From NCBI GenBank assembly GCA_951813855.1, contig OX638380.1, positions 2,114,876-2,178,875 on the forward strand: 64,000 bases of DNA. Direction: 5' to 3'. This stretch comes from an uncultured Verrucomicrobiae bacterium. Lineage in GTDB: Bacteria; Verrucomicrobiota; Verrucomicrobiia; Limisphaerales; AAA164-E04. Of this stretch, positions 45,489 to 54,478 are shown piece by piece (the stretch's first letter is position 1; each line of letters opens with the position of its first letter). The position numbers were made by a program, and so were the translations under genes. Under the pieces are notes generated by a model. That model made no database searches. It was not told the origin of the DNA and was given only the letters and a program-made list of their open reading frames with translations.

Positions 45489-45944
45489 TCAGTTCTCCCG
45501 GAGAATCCGCCCCATTTCGGTTGCGGAAACCGCTTCCCCTAACGCCTGGCGCAACCGGCCGTCTTGGAGAACCTTGGCGATATTGGCCAAAGTGTTCAAA
45601 TGCTGCTGGAATTTTCCTTGAGGCACCAAAAACAACAGGACCAAATTGACCGGTTTGTTGTCCAGGGCGTCGAATTCAATGCCTTTAGCCGATCGTCCGA
45701 ATACTCCCACCACCTCTTCGATCAGATCGGTCGAAGCGTGCGGCAACCCGACGCCGAAACCGATCCCGGTACTCATGGATTGCTCCCGTTTCCGAACGAC
45801 TTGCACAATGGCCTCCCGATGTTCGGCAGCGATCTTCCCGCAAGTTACCATATGATCGATTAATTCCTCGATGGCTTCCCAGCGATCGGTGGCCTCCATG
45901 TCAGGCACGATCAACTCTTCAGTCAAAACGTCTTTCAACAACAT
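45489..45944 (-). CDS. PTS EIIA domain protein (PtsN/fructose type)
   Basis: 151 residues, a single EIIA domain of the mannitol/fructose class. The phosphorylated histidine lies in GVGLPHASTDLI, with GIGFGVGLPHAS matching PtsN-type regulators. No EIIB or EIIC is adjacent, so it probably acts in regulation (nitrogen-PTS-like) rather than transport. The C-terminal TEMGRILREN is ordinary. It is upstream of argS by 25 bp on the same strand, probably co-transcribed. Confidence 0.9.
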   Translation of the reverse strand: MLLKDVLTEELIVPDMEATDRWEAIEELIDHMVTCGKIAAEHREAIVQVVRKREQSMSTGIGFGVGLPHASTDLIEEVVGVFGRSAKGIEFDALDNKPVNLVLLFLVPQGKFQQHLNTLANIAKVLQDGRLRQALGEAVSATEMGRILREN

Positions 45945-46096
45945 AATTCTTTTATTTCGCCGCGCCGGGTACCGCTCCAGACCAAGAATCGGCCGACAGG
46001 GAACTTCGGCCGCCTGGGAATCGGAGATTCCGGGATTATCCGATCCGGTAAACGGCCGGGGCCCGTCAATCGTCTCGCGGCGGCAAGCGATTCAAG

Positions 46097-46981
46097 TCAA
46101 CCTTCCCAACTCGGAGCGTCGGGCAGGCAAGAGTTGAATTCGGCTACCAGGGCGTCTTCGTAACTTCCGGCGTAATTTCCGTCGATAAACACTTGCAACG
46201 CCTCCTCGAACAGCCGTTGCCAGGAAGGCTCTTCCGCCCCAGGGGGAATCGGATAAAACAAGGCACCGTTGCTCTTGGCCGCCTTGAAATCTCCCGGGGC
46301 ATCACCGATCATCAGGATATTATGGGCCGCATACTTGCCCGCGGCGGCAATCTCCAGATGTTGGGTTTTCGTCCCCATCTCCTGCCCGGCGATCACTCGG
46401 ACGTAACTGGATAGCGCGTGTTCGTTCCACTCCCGGCGCAGAGCTTCCACCGGAGTTTGAGAGACGACGATCGCATCGGCAAATTCTCCCAATTTAGCCA
46501 AGGTTTCCCGAACGTAGGGAAAAGGTAGAACGCCATGAACGAACGACTCGATCGTTTCGTTCACGGCTAACGACCACTCCAGCACCGGCAGCAACGCCTG
46601 ATTACCATTGTTCGCCTCGATCTCCAGCGTCAAATTGCTCAACTTGGTTTCCCGGCTGATCCACTCGTCGAGCGCGTCCGTATCGGGCACGGCCACTTGC
46701 CGGGCAACGACTTCGGGACGGGAACGGAGCAAATTGAGGGCGTTAGAAAGCGCCGGGAACCGGTTGATGCCTCGCGTCCGGGAATACAAGTTGACGAATT
46801 CCCAACACTCCCGAGCGTACTTGCTGACCGCTTGCAATCCGAAGTGCTTGATGAACAAAGGAGCGAAGCATTCCTTGTGTTTGATCTCCATGCTGTCGAA
46901 AACGCAGCCGTCAGAATCGATGCCGACGAAAAAATATTGAGCGGGTTGAAATTCCGATAACGCTTGGTCCAGTTTGCTCAT
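46097..46981 (-). CDS. HAD-like hydrolase next to gnd
   Basis: 294 residues. HAD motif I is FFVGIDSDGCVFDSMEIKHK (two Asp of DxD), motif II is in IVVSQTPVE, and motif IV reads ILMIGDAPGDFKAAK. A helical cap sits between residues 30 and 155. It is a cytoplasmic phosphatase of unknown substrate. It lies 28 bp downstream of 6-phosphogluconate dehydrogenase on the same strand, which suggests a role in sugar-phosphate metabolism, though that is position-based. Confidence 0.82.
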   Translation of the reverse strand: MSKLDQALSEFQPAQYFFVGIDSDGCVFDSMEIKHKECFAPLFIKHFGLQAVSKYARECWEFVNLYSRTRGINRFPALSNALNLLRSRPEVVARQVAVPDTDALDEWISRETKLSNLTLEIEANNGNQALLPVLEWSLAVNETIESFVHGVLPFPYVRETLAKLGEFADAIVVSQTPVEALRREWNEHALSSYVRVIAGQEMGTKTQHLEIAAAGKYAAHNILMIGDAPGDFKAAKSNGALFYPIPPGAEEPSWQRLFEEALQVFIDGNYAGSYEDALVAEFNSCLPDAPSWEG

Positions 46982-47009
46982 CTCGTGTCCTCGCTGATAT
47001 GACGGAAAT

Positions 47010-48467
47010 TCAGACGTTGTAGGTCGAGGAGGAAACGTCCCCGCCCCGCCCGGTCCAGTTGGTGTGAAAAAACTCGCCCCGAGGCCGATCCAACCGCTCG
47101 TAGGTGTGGGCTCCGAAATAGTCCCGCTGAGCCTGCAACAAGTTGGCGGGCAACCGTTCGGTCCGATAGCTGTCGTAAAAATTCAGGGCCGTAGACATCG
47201 CGGGCACCGGAATGCCCTTCTTGGCGGCGGTAGCCACCACGTTTCGCCACGCCCGTTGGCAGCGCCTGATTTCCTTTTTGAAAAAGGCGTCGATCAACAG
47301 ATTGTTCAGCTTCGGCCGCTTGGCGTAAGCCTCCTTGATCCGCCCCAGGAATTGGCTGCGAATGATGCATCCGCCGCGCCACATCATGGCGATCGCCCCG
47401 TAATTCAAGTTCCAGCCGTACTCCTGAGCCGCCTCCTTGAGCAACATGTATCCTTGAGCGTAAGAAACGATTTTCGAGGCGTACAACGCCCCTTGGATAT
47501 CGTCCAGGAATTTCGCGTGGTTGCCGGCGATCGTCGGTTTCGGCCCCTTCAAGCGCCGGCTGGACGTTTTCCGTTCTTCGTGCCGGGCGGAAATGCAGCG
47601 GCTGTAGACCGCCTCGGCGATCAAGGTGATCGGCATCCCCAATTCCGCCGAGGAAATGACTGTCCACTTGCCGGTCCCCTTCTGGCCGGCGGCGTCCAGG
47701 ATCTTATCCACCAGCGGTTGGCCATCTTCGTCCTTGAAAGCCAGAATGTCACGGGTGATCTCGATCAGAAACGAATCCAGTTCTCCCCGATTCCAATCGG
47801 CGAAGACTTCGCTCATTTGTTCCGGGTTCATGCCCAGTCCGACCGACATCAAGTGGTAGGCTTCGCAGATCAGTTGCATATCCCCGTACTCGATCCCGTT
47901 GTGGACCATCTTGACGTAATGCCCCGCGCCCCCTTCTCCGACCCAATCGCAACAAGGCGTCCCGTCTTCGACCTTCGCGGCGATCGACTGGAAAATATCT
48001 TTGATGTGCGGCCAAGCGTCGTTCGAACCTCCGGGCATGATCGAAGGGCCATGGCGCGCCCCTTCTTCACCGCCGGAAACGCCCGTGCCGACAAACAACA
48101 AGCCCCGAGCTTCCAGAGCCTGGGTCCGGCGTATCGAGTCCTGATACAGGGAATTGCCGCCGTCGATGACGATATCCCCCGGCTCCAGATGCGGCAGCAA
48201 TTGTTCGATCAATTCATCCACCGGATCTCCTGCCTTAATTAGCAGCATGACTTTGCGAGGACGCTTGAGCAGCGAAACCAATTCGGCGAGCGAACCGGCT
48301 CCGGCGATCTTCCGGTTTTTACCCGAACCGTTGAGGAAATCGTCGACCTTCGAGCGGGTGCGATTGTAGACCGCTACCCCATACCCGTGATCCTCCATGT
48401 TGAGGACCAGGTTTTGCCCCATTACCGCCAATCCGATCAAAGCGATATCGTAATCCGCTGTTGCCAT
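47010..48467 (-). CDS. gnd: 6-phosphogluconate dehydrogenase, decarboxylating
   Basis: 485 residues, typical for the long form. It oxidises 6-phosphogluconate to ribulose 5-phosphate with NADP+ in the pentose phosphate pathway. The cofactor motif is IALIGLAVMGQNLVLNM, the catalytic Lys lies in GHYVKMVHNGIEYGDMQ, and the substrate block is GTGVSGGEEGARHGPSIMPG. The C-terminal all-helical domain and final RGG loop are present. An in-frame extension reaches 48575, but MATADYDIALIG at 48467 is the natural start. It precedes the HAD gene and diverges from fabI across 326 bp. Confidence 0.97.
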   Translation of the reverse strand: MATADYDIALIGLAVMGQNLVLNMEDHGYGVAVYNRTRSKVDDFLNGSGKNRKIAGAGSLAELVSLLKRPRKVMLLIKAGDPVDELIEQLLPHLEPGDIVIDGGNSLYQDSIRRTQALEARGLLFVGTGVSGGEEGARHGPSIMPGGSNDAWPHIKDIFQSIAAKVEDGTPCCDWVGEGGAGHYVKMVHNGIEYGDMQLICEAYHLMSVGLGMNPEQMSEVFADWNRGELDSFLIEITRDILAFKDEDGQPLVDKILDAAGQKGTGKWTVISSAELGMPITLIAEAVYSRCISARHEERKTSSRRLKGPKPTIAGNHAKFLDDIQGALYASKIVSYAQGYMLLKEAAQEYGWNLNYGAIAMMWRGGCIIRSQFLGRIKEAYAKRPKLNNLLIDAFFKKEIRRCQRAWRNVVATAAKKGIPVPAMSTALNFYDSYRTERLPANLLQAQRDYFGAHTYERLDRPRGEFFHTNWTGRGGDVSSSTYNV

Positions 48468-48793
48468 ATTCCGTTCTTGGTTTCCCGTCGCCGGTTCGAT
48501 ACTCCGTCTTACGTCCGATCGACAAGGATTCGATTTGGTGAACATCGCCGCCGTGGACCGCTCGCAAGCCGTCAAGCTAGGGGAACGACGCGCCTAATTC
48601 GACCTCGAAACTAACATTTTCGCCCTCGCAATAAAAGCAACCAAGTCCCGGAAGGGAAATCTCGCCTCCGGCGGCACGAAGGCCCGGAAACCGGTTCCGC
48701 CCTGGACGGGCCGAACGGCGCCGGCGCGGTTTTTTCCCGTTAATCGAACGGCAAACGATTGACCCGAACGGGAAAGACGAATTGAATCGAACC
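48468..48793. other. Divergent promoter region between gnd and fabI
   Basis: 326 bp, should hold promoters for both genes. I do not see a convincing -35/-10 pair, hairpin or RNA gene. The right half is GC-rich. Confidence 0.35.
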
Positions 48794-49564
48794 ATGTCGA
48801 TTTTGGAAGGCAAACGGGGAGTGATTTTCGGAGTGGCCAACAAACGGTCCATCGCCTGGGCCATCGCCCAAGCCTGGCAACAAGCCGGAGCGACCCTTGC
48901 CTTCACCTACCAAGGGGATCGCCTGAAAAAGCAGGTCGAACAACTGACTTCGACGCTCGACCCGGAAACCAGGCTGCTCCCTTGCGACGTCAGTTCCGAC
49001 GAGGATATTTCCCGGGTGTTCACCGAGGTCAAAGACCAATTCGGGCGACTCGACTTGGTGCTGCATTCGGTTGCCTTCGCCCCGCGGGAAGCCCTCGAAA
49101 ACGATTTCCTCAGCACTGATCGGGAATCCTTTCGAATCGCTCACGACATTTCGGCTTATTCTTTGGTGGCAATCGCCCGGGAAGCGGCGCCGTTGATGGC
49201 CGAGGGCGGCAGCATCCTCTCCATGACTTATTACGGCTCCGAAAAAGTCGTGCCTCGCTACAACGTCATGGGCGTCGCCAAGGCGGCCCTGGAAGCCTCG
49301 ACCCGTTATCTGGCTTACGACTTGGGGCCTAAAAAAATCCGCGTCAACTGCATCAGCGCCGGACCGGTGAACACCTTGGCCGCACGCGGCATCTCGGGTT
49401 TTACCTCCATGCTGCGGCACTACGAAGACCACGCCCCTCTTCGGCGAAACGTCGTTCCCGACGAACTGGGAGCTACCGGAGTCTTTCTGGCCAGCGACGG
49501 AGCCGCAGCCATCACGGGGCAAGTCGTCTACGTCGATTGCGGTTACCAGATCATGGGGATGTGA
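48794..49564 (+). CDS. fabI: Enoyl-[acyl-carrier-protein] reductase
   Basis: 256 residues, an SDR-family enoyl reductase that completes each fatty-acid elongation cycle with NADH. The N-terminal nucleotide motif is GVANKRSIAWAIAQ, typical of FabI. The catalytic tyrosines lie in SMTYYGSEKVVPRYNVMGVAK with the Y-x6-K spacing (Tyr and Lys of YNVMGVAK), and ISAGPVNTLAARGISGF forms the substrate loop. The ATG at 48794 fits the family start; a TTG-led extension of four residues (48782) is less likely. It is convergent with a CHAD-domain gene seven bases away. Confidence 0.96.
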   Translation: MSILEGKRGVIFGVANKRSIAWAIAQAWQQAGATLAFTYQGDRLKKQVEQLTSTLDPETRLLPCDVSSDEDISRVFTEVKDQFGRLDLVLHSVAFAPREALENDFLSTDRESFRIAHDISAYSLVAIAREAAPLMAEGGSILSMTYYGSEKVVPRYNVMGVAKAALEASTRYLAYDLGPKKIRVNCISAGPVNTLAARGISGFTSMLRHYEDHAPLRRNVVPDELGATGVFLASDGAAAITGQVVYVDCGYQIMGM

Positions 49565-49571
49565 TGCGAAA

Positions 49572-50450
49572 TCAGGCACCGCACCGGGCCACGTAAGCCC
49601 GGGGCTTTTCGGCGTAGATCCCGTCGCAATCCTTGCGGAACGTCCGTTTGGATTGCGCCTCCATTCGGTCGTAAACCTGGTAGAAAAGCTTCAGGGTCCG
49701 ATAATCCAGAACGGTCTCCAAGCGAATCCCGACCTGCAGGCGAACGTTATAGAGATCGTGATAGTTGCCCAACCGTACGGCCAACCGCGCCGTTCGCCTG
49801 AGCCGGTTCTCGCCTACCTCGACCCCGCTCATACTCAAAGCGGCCAATTGCAAGGTAAGATACTTGACCCACTTGCGCCAATTATGAAATGCCTCCGGCG
49901 TATCCGACGCGAAGGCCCGAACCGCCCAGCGTTGCCCCTTGCGGTAAGTAAGCTGAACGCCTTCGATCCAGTCGAAACGATCCAATTCCGAGCCGATAGT
50001 TCGCCATCGTTCCGTTTCCCGCCGGAGCGCTTCGCTAATGTCGCTCCAAATCAAGGGAGCCCCCTTCGTCTCGTCCTCGGAACCGACAGCGGATTTCAAC
50101 GCCTCGGCGACTTTGGCGATCGCTTCCTTTTCGGCTTTGGTATGGCCGTTGCGCACCATGCTCCGCATCGTCTTGGCCATCACATGGACGTCACGCCGGG
50201 CCGCCAGCATTCGCGAAGTTTTCCGCAAAGCCCGGTCGGCTTTACGGGGCAGTTTCCCGCCGACCGAAGGACGGATCAACCACCAGAGGCTGCGCAACCG
50301 CTTGGACACCCGGCGAATCTCATGCACGGACTCAGGCCGATCGCGCGTTTCGGAACTCGTCAGATCCAAAGCCAAGGCCAGCTGATCCAACGCGATACCG
50401 GCGCAACGAACCGGAGAATCGGATTGCTGTTGACTGCTTGCTTTCGACAT
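49572..50450 (-). CDS. CHAD-domain protein
   Basis: 292 residues. The conserved His and basic residues of the CHAD fold appear as VHEIRRVSKRLRSLWWLIRP, repeated more weakly as AFHNWRKWVKYLTLQL, with many Arg and Lys on long helices. CHAD domains bind polyphosphate and localise to polyphosphate granules. No polyphosphate kinase or CYTH domain is adjacent. The ATG chosen (MSKASSQQQ) is 12 codons inside a longer open frame; the upstream piece lacks family-like sequence. Confidence 0.85.
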   Translation of the reverse strand: MSKASSQQQSDSPVRCAGIALDQLALALDLTSSETRDRPESVHEIRRVSKRLRSLWWLIRPSVGGKLPRKADRALRKTSRMLAARRDVHVMAKTMRSMVRNGHTKAEKEAIAKVAEALKSAVGSEDETKGAPLIWSDISEALRRETERWRTIGSELDRFDWIEGVQLTYRKGQRWAVRAFASDTPEAFHNWRKWVKYLTLQLAALSMSGVEVGENRLRRTARLAVRLGNYHDLYNVRLQVGIRLETVLDYRTLKLFYQVYDRMEAQSKRTFRKDCDGIYAEKPRAYVARCGA

Positions 50451-50601
50451 CCGCGTTGGAGAAAGGAACCCACGAGCGCTCCCCAATCCGTCATCTGCCG
50501 GGAACGGAGACAGGCCGAACGGCGGTCAGGGTAACCGATCAAGCAATAATAACCCATTCCCGAATTCGGTCCGGCCGGGAAGGCGAACGTCCGAGCGAGC
50601 G

Positions 50602-53379
50602 CTAAAAGGCCGGTTCTCTGGCCGGACGCATCACCCAATCGGCGTAAATGTCGGCGAAGCGGCGCCGTTCGAATTCCCCGATCGTGACTTCCTCGATCCC
50701 GTCGACCGGCACCGAAACGTCGCCGTAAATCGGCGATCGCCCCTGTAGTTCGACGTCTTCCAATCCGGTCGGTTCCAGTAATAAAGTCGATCCTTCCAAC
50801 AGCCGAATCCAAAGCAAACCGATTCCGGAATCCGAGTCCGGCTGAGGAACGGCGGCGACTTCCGAATCCTGAACCTCGACCAACGCAGACAGCAAATCCA
50901 CCTCGATCGACACCGGACGAAACCGGGACTCGAAACTGACGGTGTCCGGGCCGATCGCCAGCAGTCGTCCCCGTTTCAGATCGCCGTTGCCTGCCACTAA
51001 CAAATGCCTCGCCGGAGTTTCACGCCGAAAACGGGGCACTGTCAGGGCTCTCTCCAATGCCGCTCGATCAACTTCGGGCTGTGATGATTTCCGAACATTC
51101 GGTCCGGCCCCCAGTCGTCGGAACACTTCCACTTCACCTGCTTGAGCCTGGATCTGCCTGATAATATTCATCCGATCCTCTTGATCGAAATGGGGAGGAA
51201 ATTCAAAAATCTGACCGTCGGGCAAACGAACTCTGTTGCCACGGGGCACTGCTGCGGGCTTCTCCGCTTCCTGACGATCGAGTCGATTCTGCGCCAATAA
51301 CCGCGCTTTCAAGGCCGGAGCGAACTCGACAGCCTTGGTCCACTTGGTTGCCACCGTCCGTTCCCGAACGAAAGGAGATTCCAACCCCACTGAGATCTCG
51401 TCGTACGACGTCACCCGGCAGGGAATCGCCTCGCCGTTCCTCAGGCGCAACCAGGAGGGAAACCGTTCGCCGTCGTATGGGTTCCGAAACCGCACTCGCT
51501 CTCCGGTCCGTTCGACCCGAGCGGACGTCAAATCTCCCAACGGCAACGATTCGTCCATCCCGACCGGCCGCCAGCCGACCAGCAACGGATCCGCTTCGAA
51601 CACCAACCGGCCTTTCAAGGTACCGTCGGCGTGCCGCAACGTGTCCGGTTCGATTTCGGACGCTTCGTCAGGCGCCTCGCCTTCCCCGTATTTGATCGCG
51701 GACAAGACAGCGTACGGACAACGGACGAGCGATTCGGAACCGCCGGTCCGGACCGCCAGCCGTTCTGGTCCGAACTCCGCTATCTGCCCCCGCAAAATCG
51801 ACCGCCCTTTCAAATGCAACGAAGCCCATCCCGAGGGAACTTCCGGACGGGAAACCGGTCGGCGGATTTGATCGATCTGCAGCAATTCGACCGGTTGCCG
51901 CAAGCCTTCCCGATCCACCACGACAGTTTCCGCCTCGTCGAAAACCAAATGTCCGTAACGAATCGATCCGTCGACCAACTTGACGTACGGCCGGGATTCG
52001 TCCCGTTCGACTCCGGTCGCCAAGACTTGGTCCCGCAACCCCCTGAGCCGCTCGATCGTAATCGCCTTTCCCCAGTTGCGAAAATGGATTCCCTGATTTC
52101 CCGGGATAGGCGCTATTTCTTCCAGAACGGCCAGTTGCCGGCCGGCCTCGTCGAACACGGACGCCCGCTGCGACTCGCCGTCGTATTGCAACCGAAACTG
52201 CACCTCCCGCCGTGCTTCATTCAGCGTCATTACCGGTTCGAACAACTGCTGCTGAACGATAACCAGTTCGTCGCCCCAAGTTTCCAGTCTTAACGATTCG
52301 TCCGACGGCACGCCCTCCTCCGACACCCCCAAGGCGACCACGAACCGCAGCGGTTCCGGCGAGGACAACATCAATTCCAAATCGAAGTTCTCCGGCCAAT
52401 CCACCGCTCGAAAGAGGCTCGCATCGGCTTGATCCGCCTGGAGGCTGCCTTCGGGATGGCGCACCCAGACTTGATTCTCGTTTCTTTTCAATAGGACCAG
52501 TTCCTGTTGAGGAGACTTCATCGTCACCTGCAAGTTCGATGTCTGAACCGGTTCGATCTGAACGAAGGCGAATTGCACCTTCCGCTCTCCCGATTCCATC
52601 CGATGGGTAGTCCGGGCGGCAGTTTCCGGACCTTCCTGTACCCGACGATCCCGGACCAATACTTCTTCTCCGTCCACGGTCAACCGAAAGGCCAGATTCG
52701 AGTTCACCTGAATGGAGTAGATTCGCTGTCGTGGCACCATCAGCAAGCCCTCGATCACGACGACTCCGGAACCGAATTGCCGAAAAAAATCGGGATTTAC
52801 CACTTCGCTAAAAATCACGCCTCGCGCCGATTCGCTCAATTCGGTGATTTCGGGTAATTCCTTCGCCGATTGTTGTTCCCGGTTCAAGGAATAGAACCGA
52901 TAACGCAGCCCCGCCAGCGATCGCTCTTGGTCAGCGGAATACTCAACCCATCCGGCTTCGGAAATCGAATCCAGGATCACATTCGGATGCTTGAGCCGTT
53001 GACCGTTATAGATCGCCTCCCAGTTAATCTCCATCTGGCCCAAGCCACGGTTCTCGACCGTCAAGGATCGCTCGTTCGAACCCACCAAATCCGCCGTCAA
53101 CAAATCGCCCGTCAAGGTCCGGAACATAAATTCCTCGGGATCCGCGACGGTTTCGCTGGAGAAAAATATTTCCTGCAACACCGAAGTAGCGATGCGGAGA
53201 TCTTTCGAAAACAACGACGATTCCCAGCGCACCTTCCATGCTTCGCCGCCCTTGAAACGCCCAGGCAATTCGTCGCCGTTACGCCAACGCAACATTCCGG
53301 AGGCTTCGCTCGCGAACGAGTACCCTGCAACCAGGATTCCCGTTGCGACCCAACTCGAAACTGTCGTCTTAGCGTTCAT
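50602..53379 (-). CDS. Secreted multi-domain beta protein: barrel-like repeats, PA14-like and ConA-like segments
   Basis: 925 residues with a signal peptide (SSWVATGILVAGYSFASEA, 8-26). Two short repeats come first (about 29-130: MLRWRNGDELPGRFKG, then FRTLTGDLLTADLVG). A PA14-like segment follows (about 160-290; ending RIYSIQVNSNLAFRLTVDG), then a concanavalin/3-ketoglycoside-hydrolase-like segment (about 310-450). Then come six more repeats of about 45 residues, each roughly LxxxDGxxxxGxLxxxxxxxLxxxxxxxxxxVxxxxLxxI (for example VKLVDGSIRYGHLVFDEAE and LRHADGTLKGRLVFEADP). These look like small beta barrels. No enzyme motif seen. Its start overlaps the end of the toroid gene by 11 bp. Unknown function, probably carbohydrate or surface binding. 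Confidence 0.75.
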   Translation of the reverse strand: MNAKTTVSSWVATGILVAGYSFASEASGMLRWRNGDELPGRFKGGEAWKVRWESSLFSKDLRIATSVLQEIFFSSETVADPEEFMFRTLTGDLLTADLVGSNERSLTVENRGLGQMEINWEAIYNGQRLKHPNVILDSISEAGWVEYSADQERSLAGLRYRFYSLNREQQSAKELPEITELSESARGVIFSEVVNPDFFRQFGSGVVVIEGLLMVPRQRIYSIQVNSNLAFRLTVDGEEVLVRDRRVQEGPETAARTTHRMESGERKVQFAFVQIEPVQTSNLQVTMKSPQQELVLLKRNENQVWVRHPEGSLQADQADASLFRAVDWPENFDLELMLSSPEPLRFVVALGVSEEGVPSDESLRLETWGDELVIVQQQLFEPVMTLNEARREVQFRLQYDGESQRASVFDEAGRQLAVLEEIAPIPGNQGIHFRNWGKAITIERLRGLRDQVLATGVERDESRPYVKLVDGSIRYGHLVFDEAETVVVDREGLRQPVELLQIDQIRRPVSRPEVPSGWASLHLKGRSILRGQIAEFGPERLAVRTGGSESLVRCPYAVLSAIKYGEGEAPDEASEIEPDTLRHADGTLKGRLVFEADPLLVGWRPVGMDESLPLGDLTSARVERTGERVRFRNPYDGERFPSWLRLRNGEAIPCRVTSYDEISVGLESPFVRERTVATKWTKAVEFAPALKARLLAQNRLDRQEAEKPAAVPRGNRVRLPDGQIFEFPPHFDQEDRMNIIRQIQAQAGEVEVFRRLGAGPNVRKSSQPEVDRAALERALTVPRFRRETPARHLLVAGNGDLKRGRLLAIGPDTVSFESRFRPVSIEVDLLSALVEVQDSEVAAVPQPDSDSGIGLLWIRLLEGSTLLLEPTGLEDVELQGRSPIYGDVSVPVDGIEEVTIGEFERRRFADIYADWVMRPAREPAF

Positions 53380-54478
53380 AAACCGGCAATAAGCGATAAT
53401 TGAGAGCCAAAGCCAAGACGGTCATCCCGGTAGCATAGGGCTGGCCGTGGCCGCTGGTAAAACTGCCGTCTTCTCGCTGCTCGCTCAGCAATTGTTCGAT
53501 CAGTCGCCGATTCCAGGTTTGCCAAGTCGCCGGATCGCTCTGAAAGAGGGCCTGAGCCATGTAGTAGCGATAATAATGCTTGTGACCTTGATCGGGTTGA
53601 TCGACGCGGCTTTTGATGGAAGCCGAAGCCAATTGATATTCTTCCGTATCCTTCTGTTTGGCGATGGCGTAGACCAAAGTGGCGATCGCCGACCTCGTTA
53701 ACCCACTGCCGTGACTGGAAGCCGGTTGATAGGAAACGTTGCCGTCGCTCATGGTATTGAGGCGAAAAAAACCCAGCGCCCCGGTCACCGCTTCGTTCGG
53801 CACCGACAATCCGGCGTTGCGAGCGCCCAACAGCCCCATTAACATGGTGCCGGTCACGGTCGTATCTGCATCGGTGGAGCTGGCCGAATACCGCCATCCC
53901 TTCCAAGGATTATTCTTCTGAGCGGTCACGGTGCAACGAACGGCTAATTCCAGGGCTTGTCCGATCGTGCGGCGCCGTTCCAGCGGAATTTGGCTCTCCT
54001 GCCAGAGCCGTTGCTCGTCAACCATGCCGTAAGCCTCGGACAAAGCCAGCATGGCGAATCCGTGATGATACATCGACCCGTGCCCCGGCCCGGAGATCAT
54101 GCCGGTTGCGGAATTTTGGTCGATAATGATCCGCTGCAGCGCTCGACGAATGTGCTCCGAATAAATGCCGAAATCCGGATCTTCGCCGCCCGACATCAAA
54201 GCCATCAGGCAGATCCCGGTAATACCCGCTCCGCTCTGGCCTCCCTGCCAGGCGCCGTTATCGCCTTGCGAGGCGGACAGATACTCCAAAGCCCGCTTGC
54301 TGATCAACCTCGCTTCCGCCGGCACGCCCTCGCCATAGCGCAATGTGGGAATCTGGGCCCCGACCGGAAACCATAACAGAAAAGCCACCAAGACGCCGAG
54401 CGACGCGCCGATCCGAAAGCGAACCGACTTCGGCCTCCGGCGCTCGACGAATGTTCCCCTCGAGTCGTTAGCAATCAT
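53369..54478 (-). CDS. Secreted prenyltransferase/squalene-cyclase-type alpha-toroid protein
   Basis: 369 residues. A basic N-terminus and a membrane-spanning or signal segment (about 21-41, RIGASLGVLVAFLLWFPVGA) precede alpha/alpha-toroid repeats, visible as ALEYLSASQGDNGAWQGGQS, AVTGALGFFRLNTMSDGNVSY and LLSEQREDGSFTSGHGQPY (repeats with Q..DGSF). The fold is that of squalene cyclases and prenyltransferases, but no DxDD catalytic motif is visible, so it is probably a binding or scaffold version. A longer open frame exists, but the ATG at 54476-54478 overlaps the stop of the upstream paralogue by one base. The downstream gene overlaps by 11 bp. This tight overlap says the three act together. 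Confidence 0.82.
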   Translation of the reverse strand: MIANDSRGTFVERRRPKSVRFRIGASLGVLVAFLLWFPVGAQIPTLRYGEGVPAEARLISKRALEYLSASQGDNGAWQGGQSGAGITGICLMALMSGGEDPDFGIYSEHIRRALQRIIIDQNSATGMISGPGHGSMYHHGFAMLALSEAYGMVDEQRLWQESQIPLERRRTIGQALELAVRCTVTAQKNNPWKGWRYSASSTDADTTVTGTMLMGLLGARNAGLSVPNEAVTGALGFFRLNTMSDGNVSYQPASSHGSGLTRSAIATLVYAIAKQKDTEEYQLASASIKSRVDQPDQGHKHYYRYYMAQALFQSDPATWQTWNRRLIEQLLSEQREDGSFTSGHGQPYATGMTVLALALNYRLLPVYER

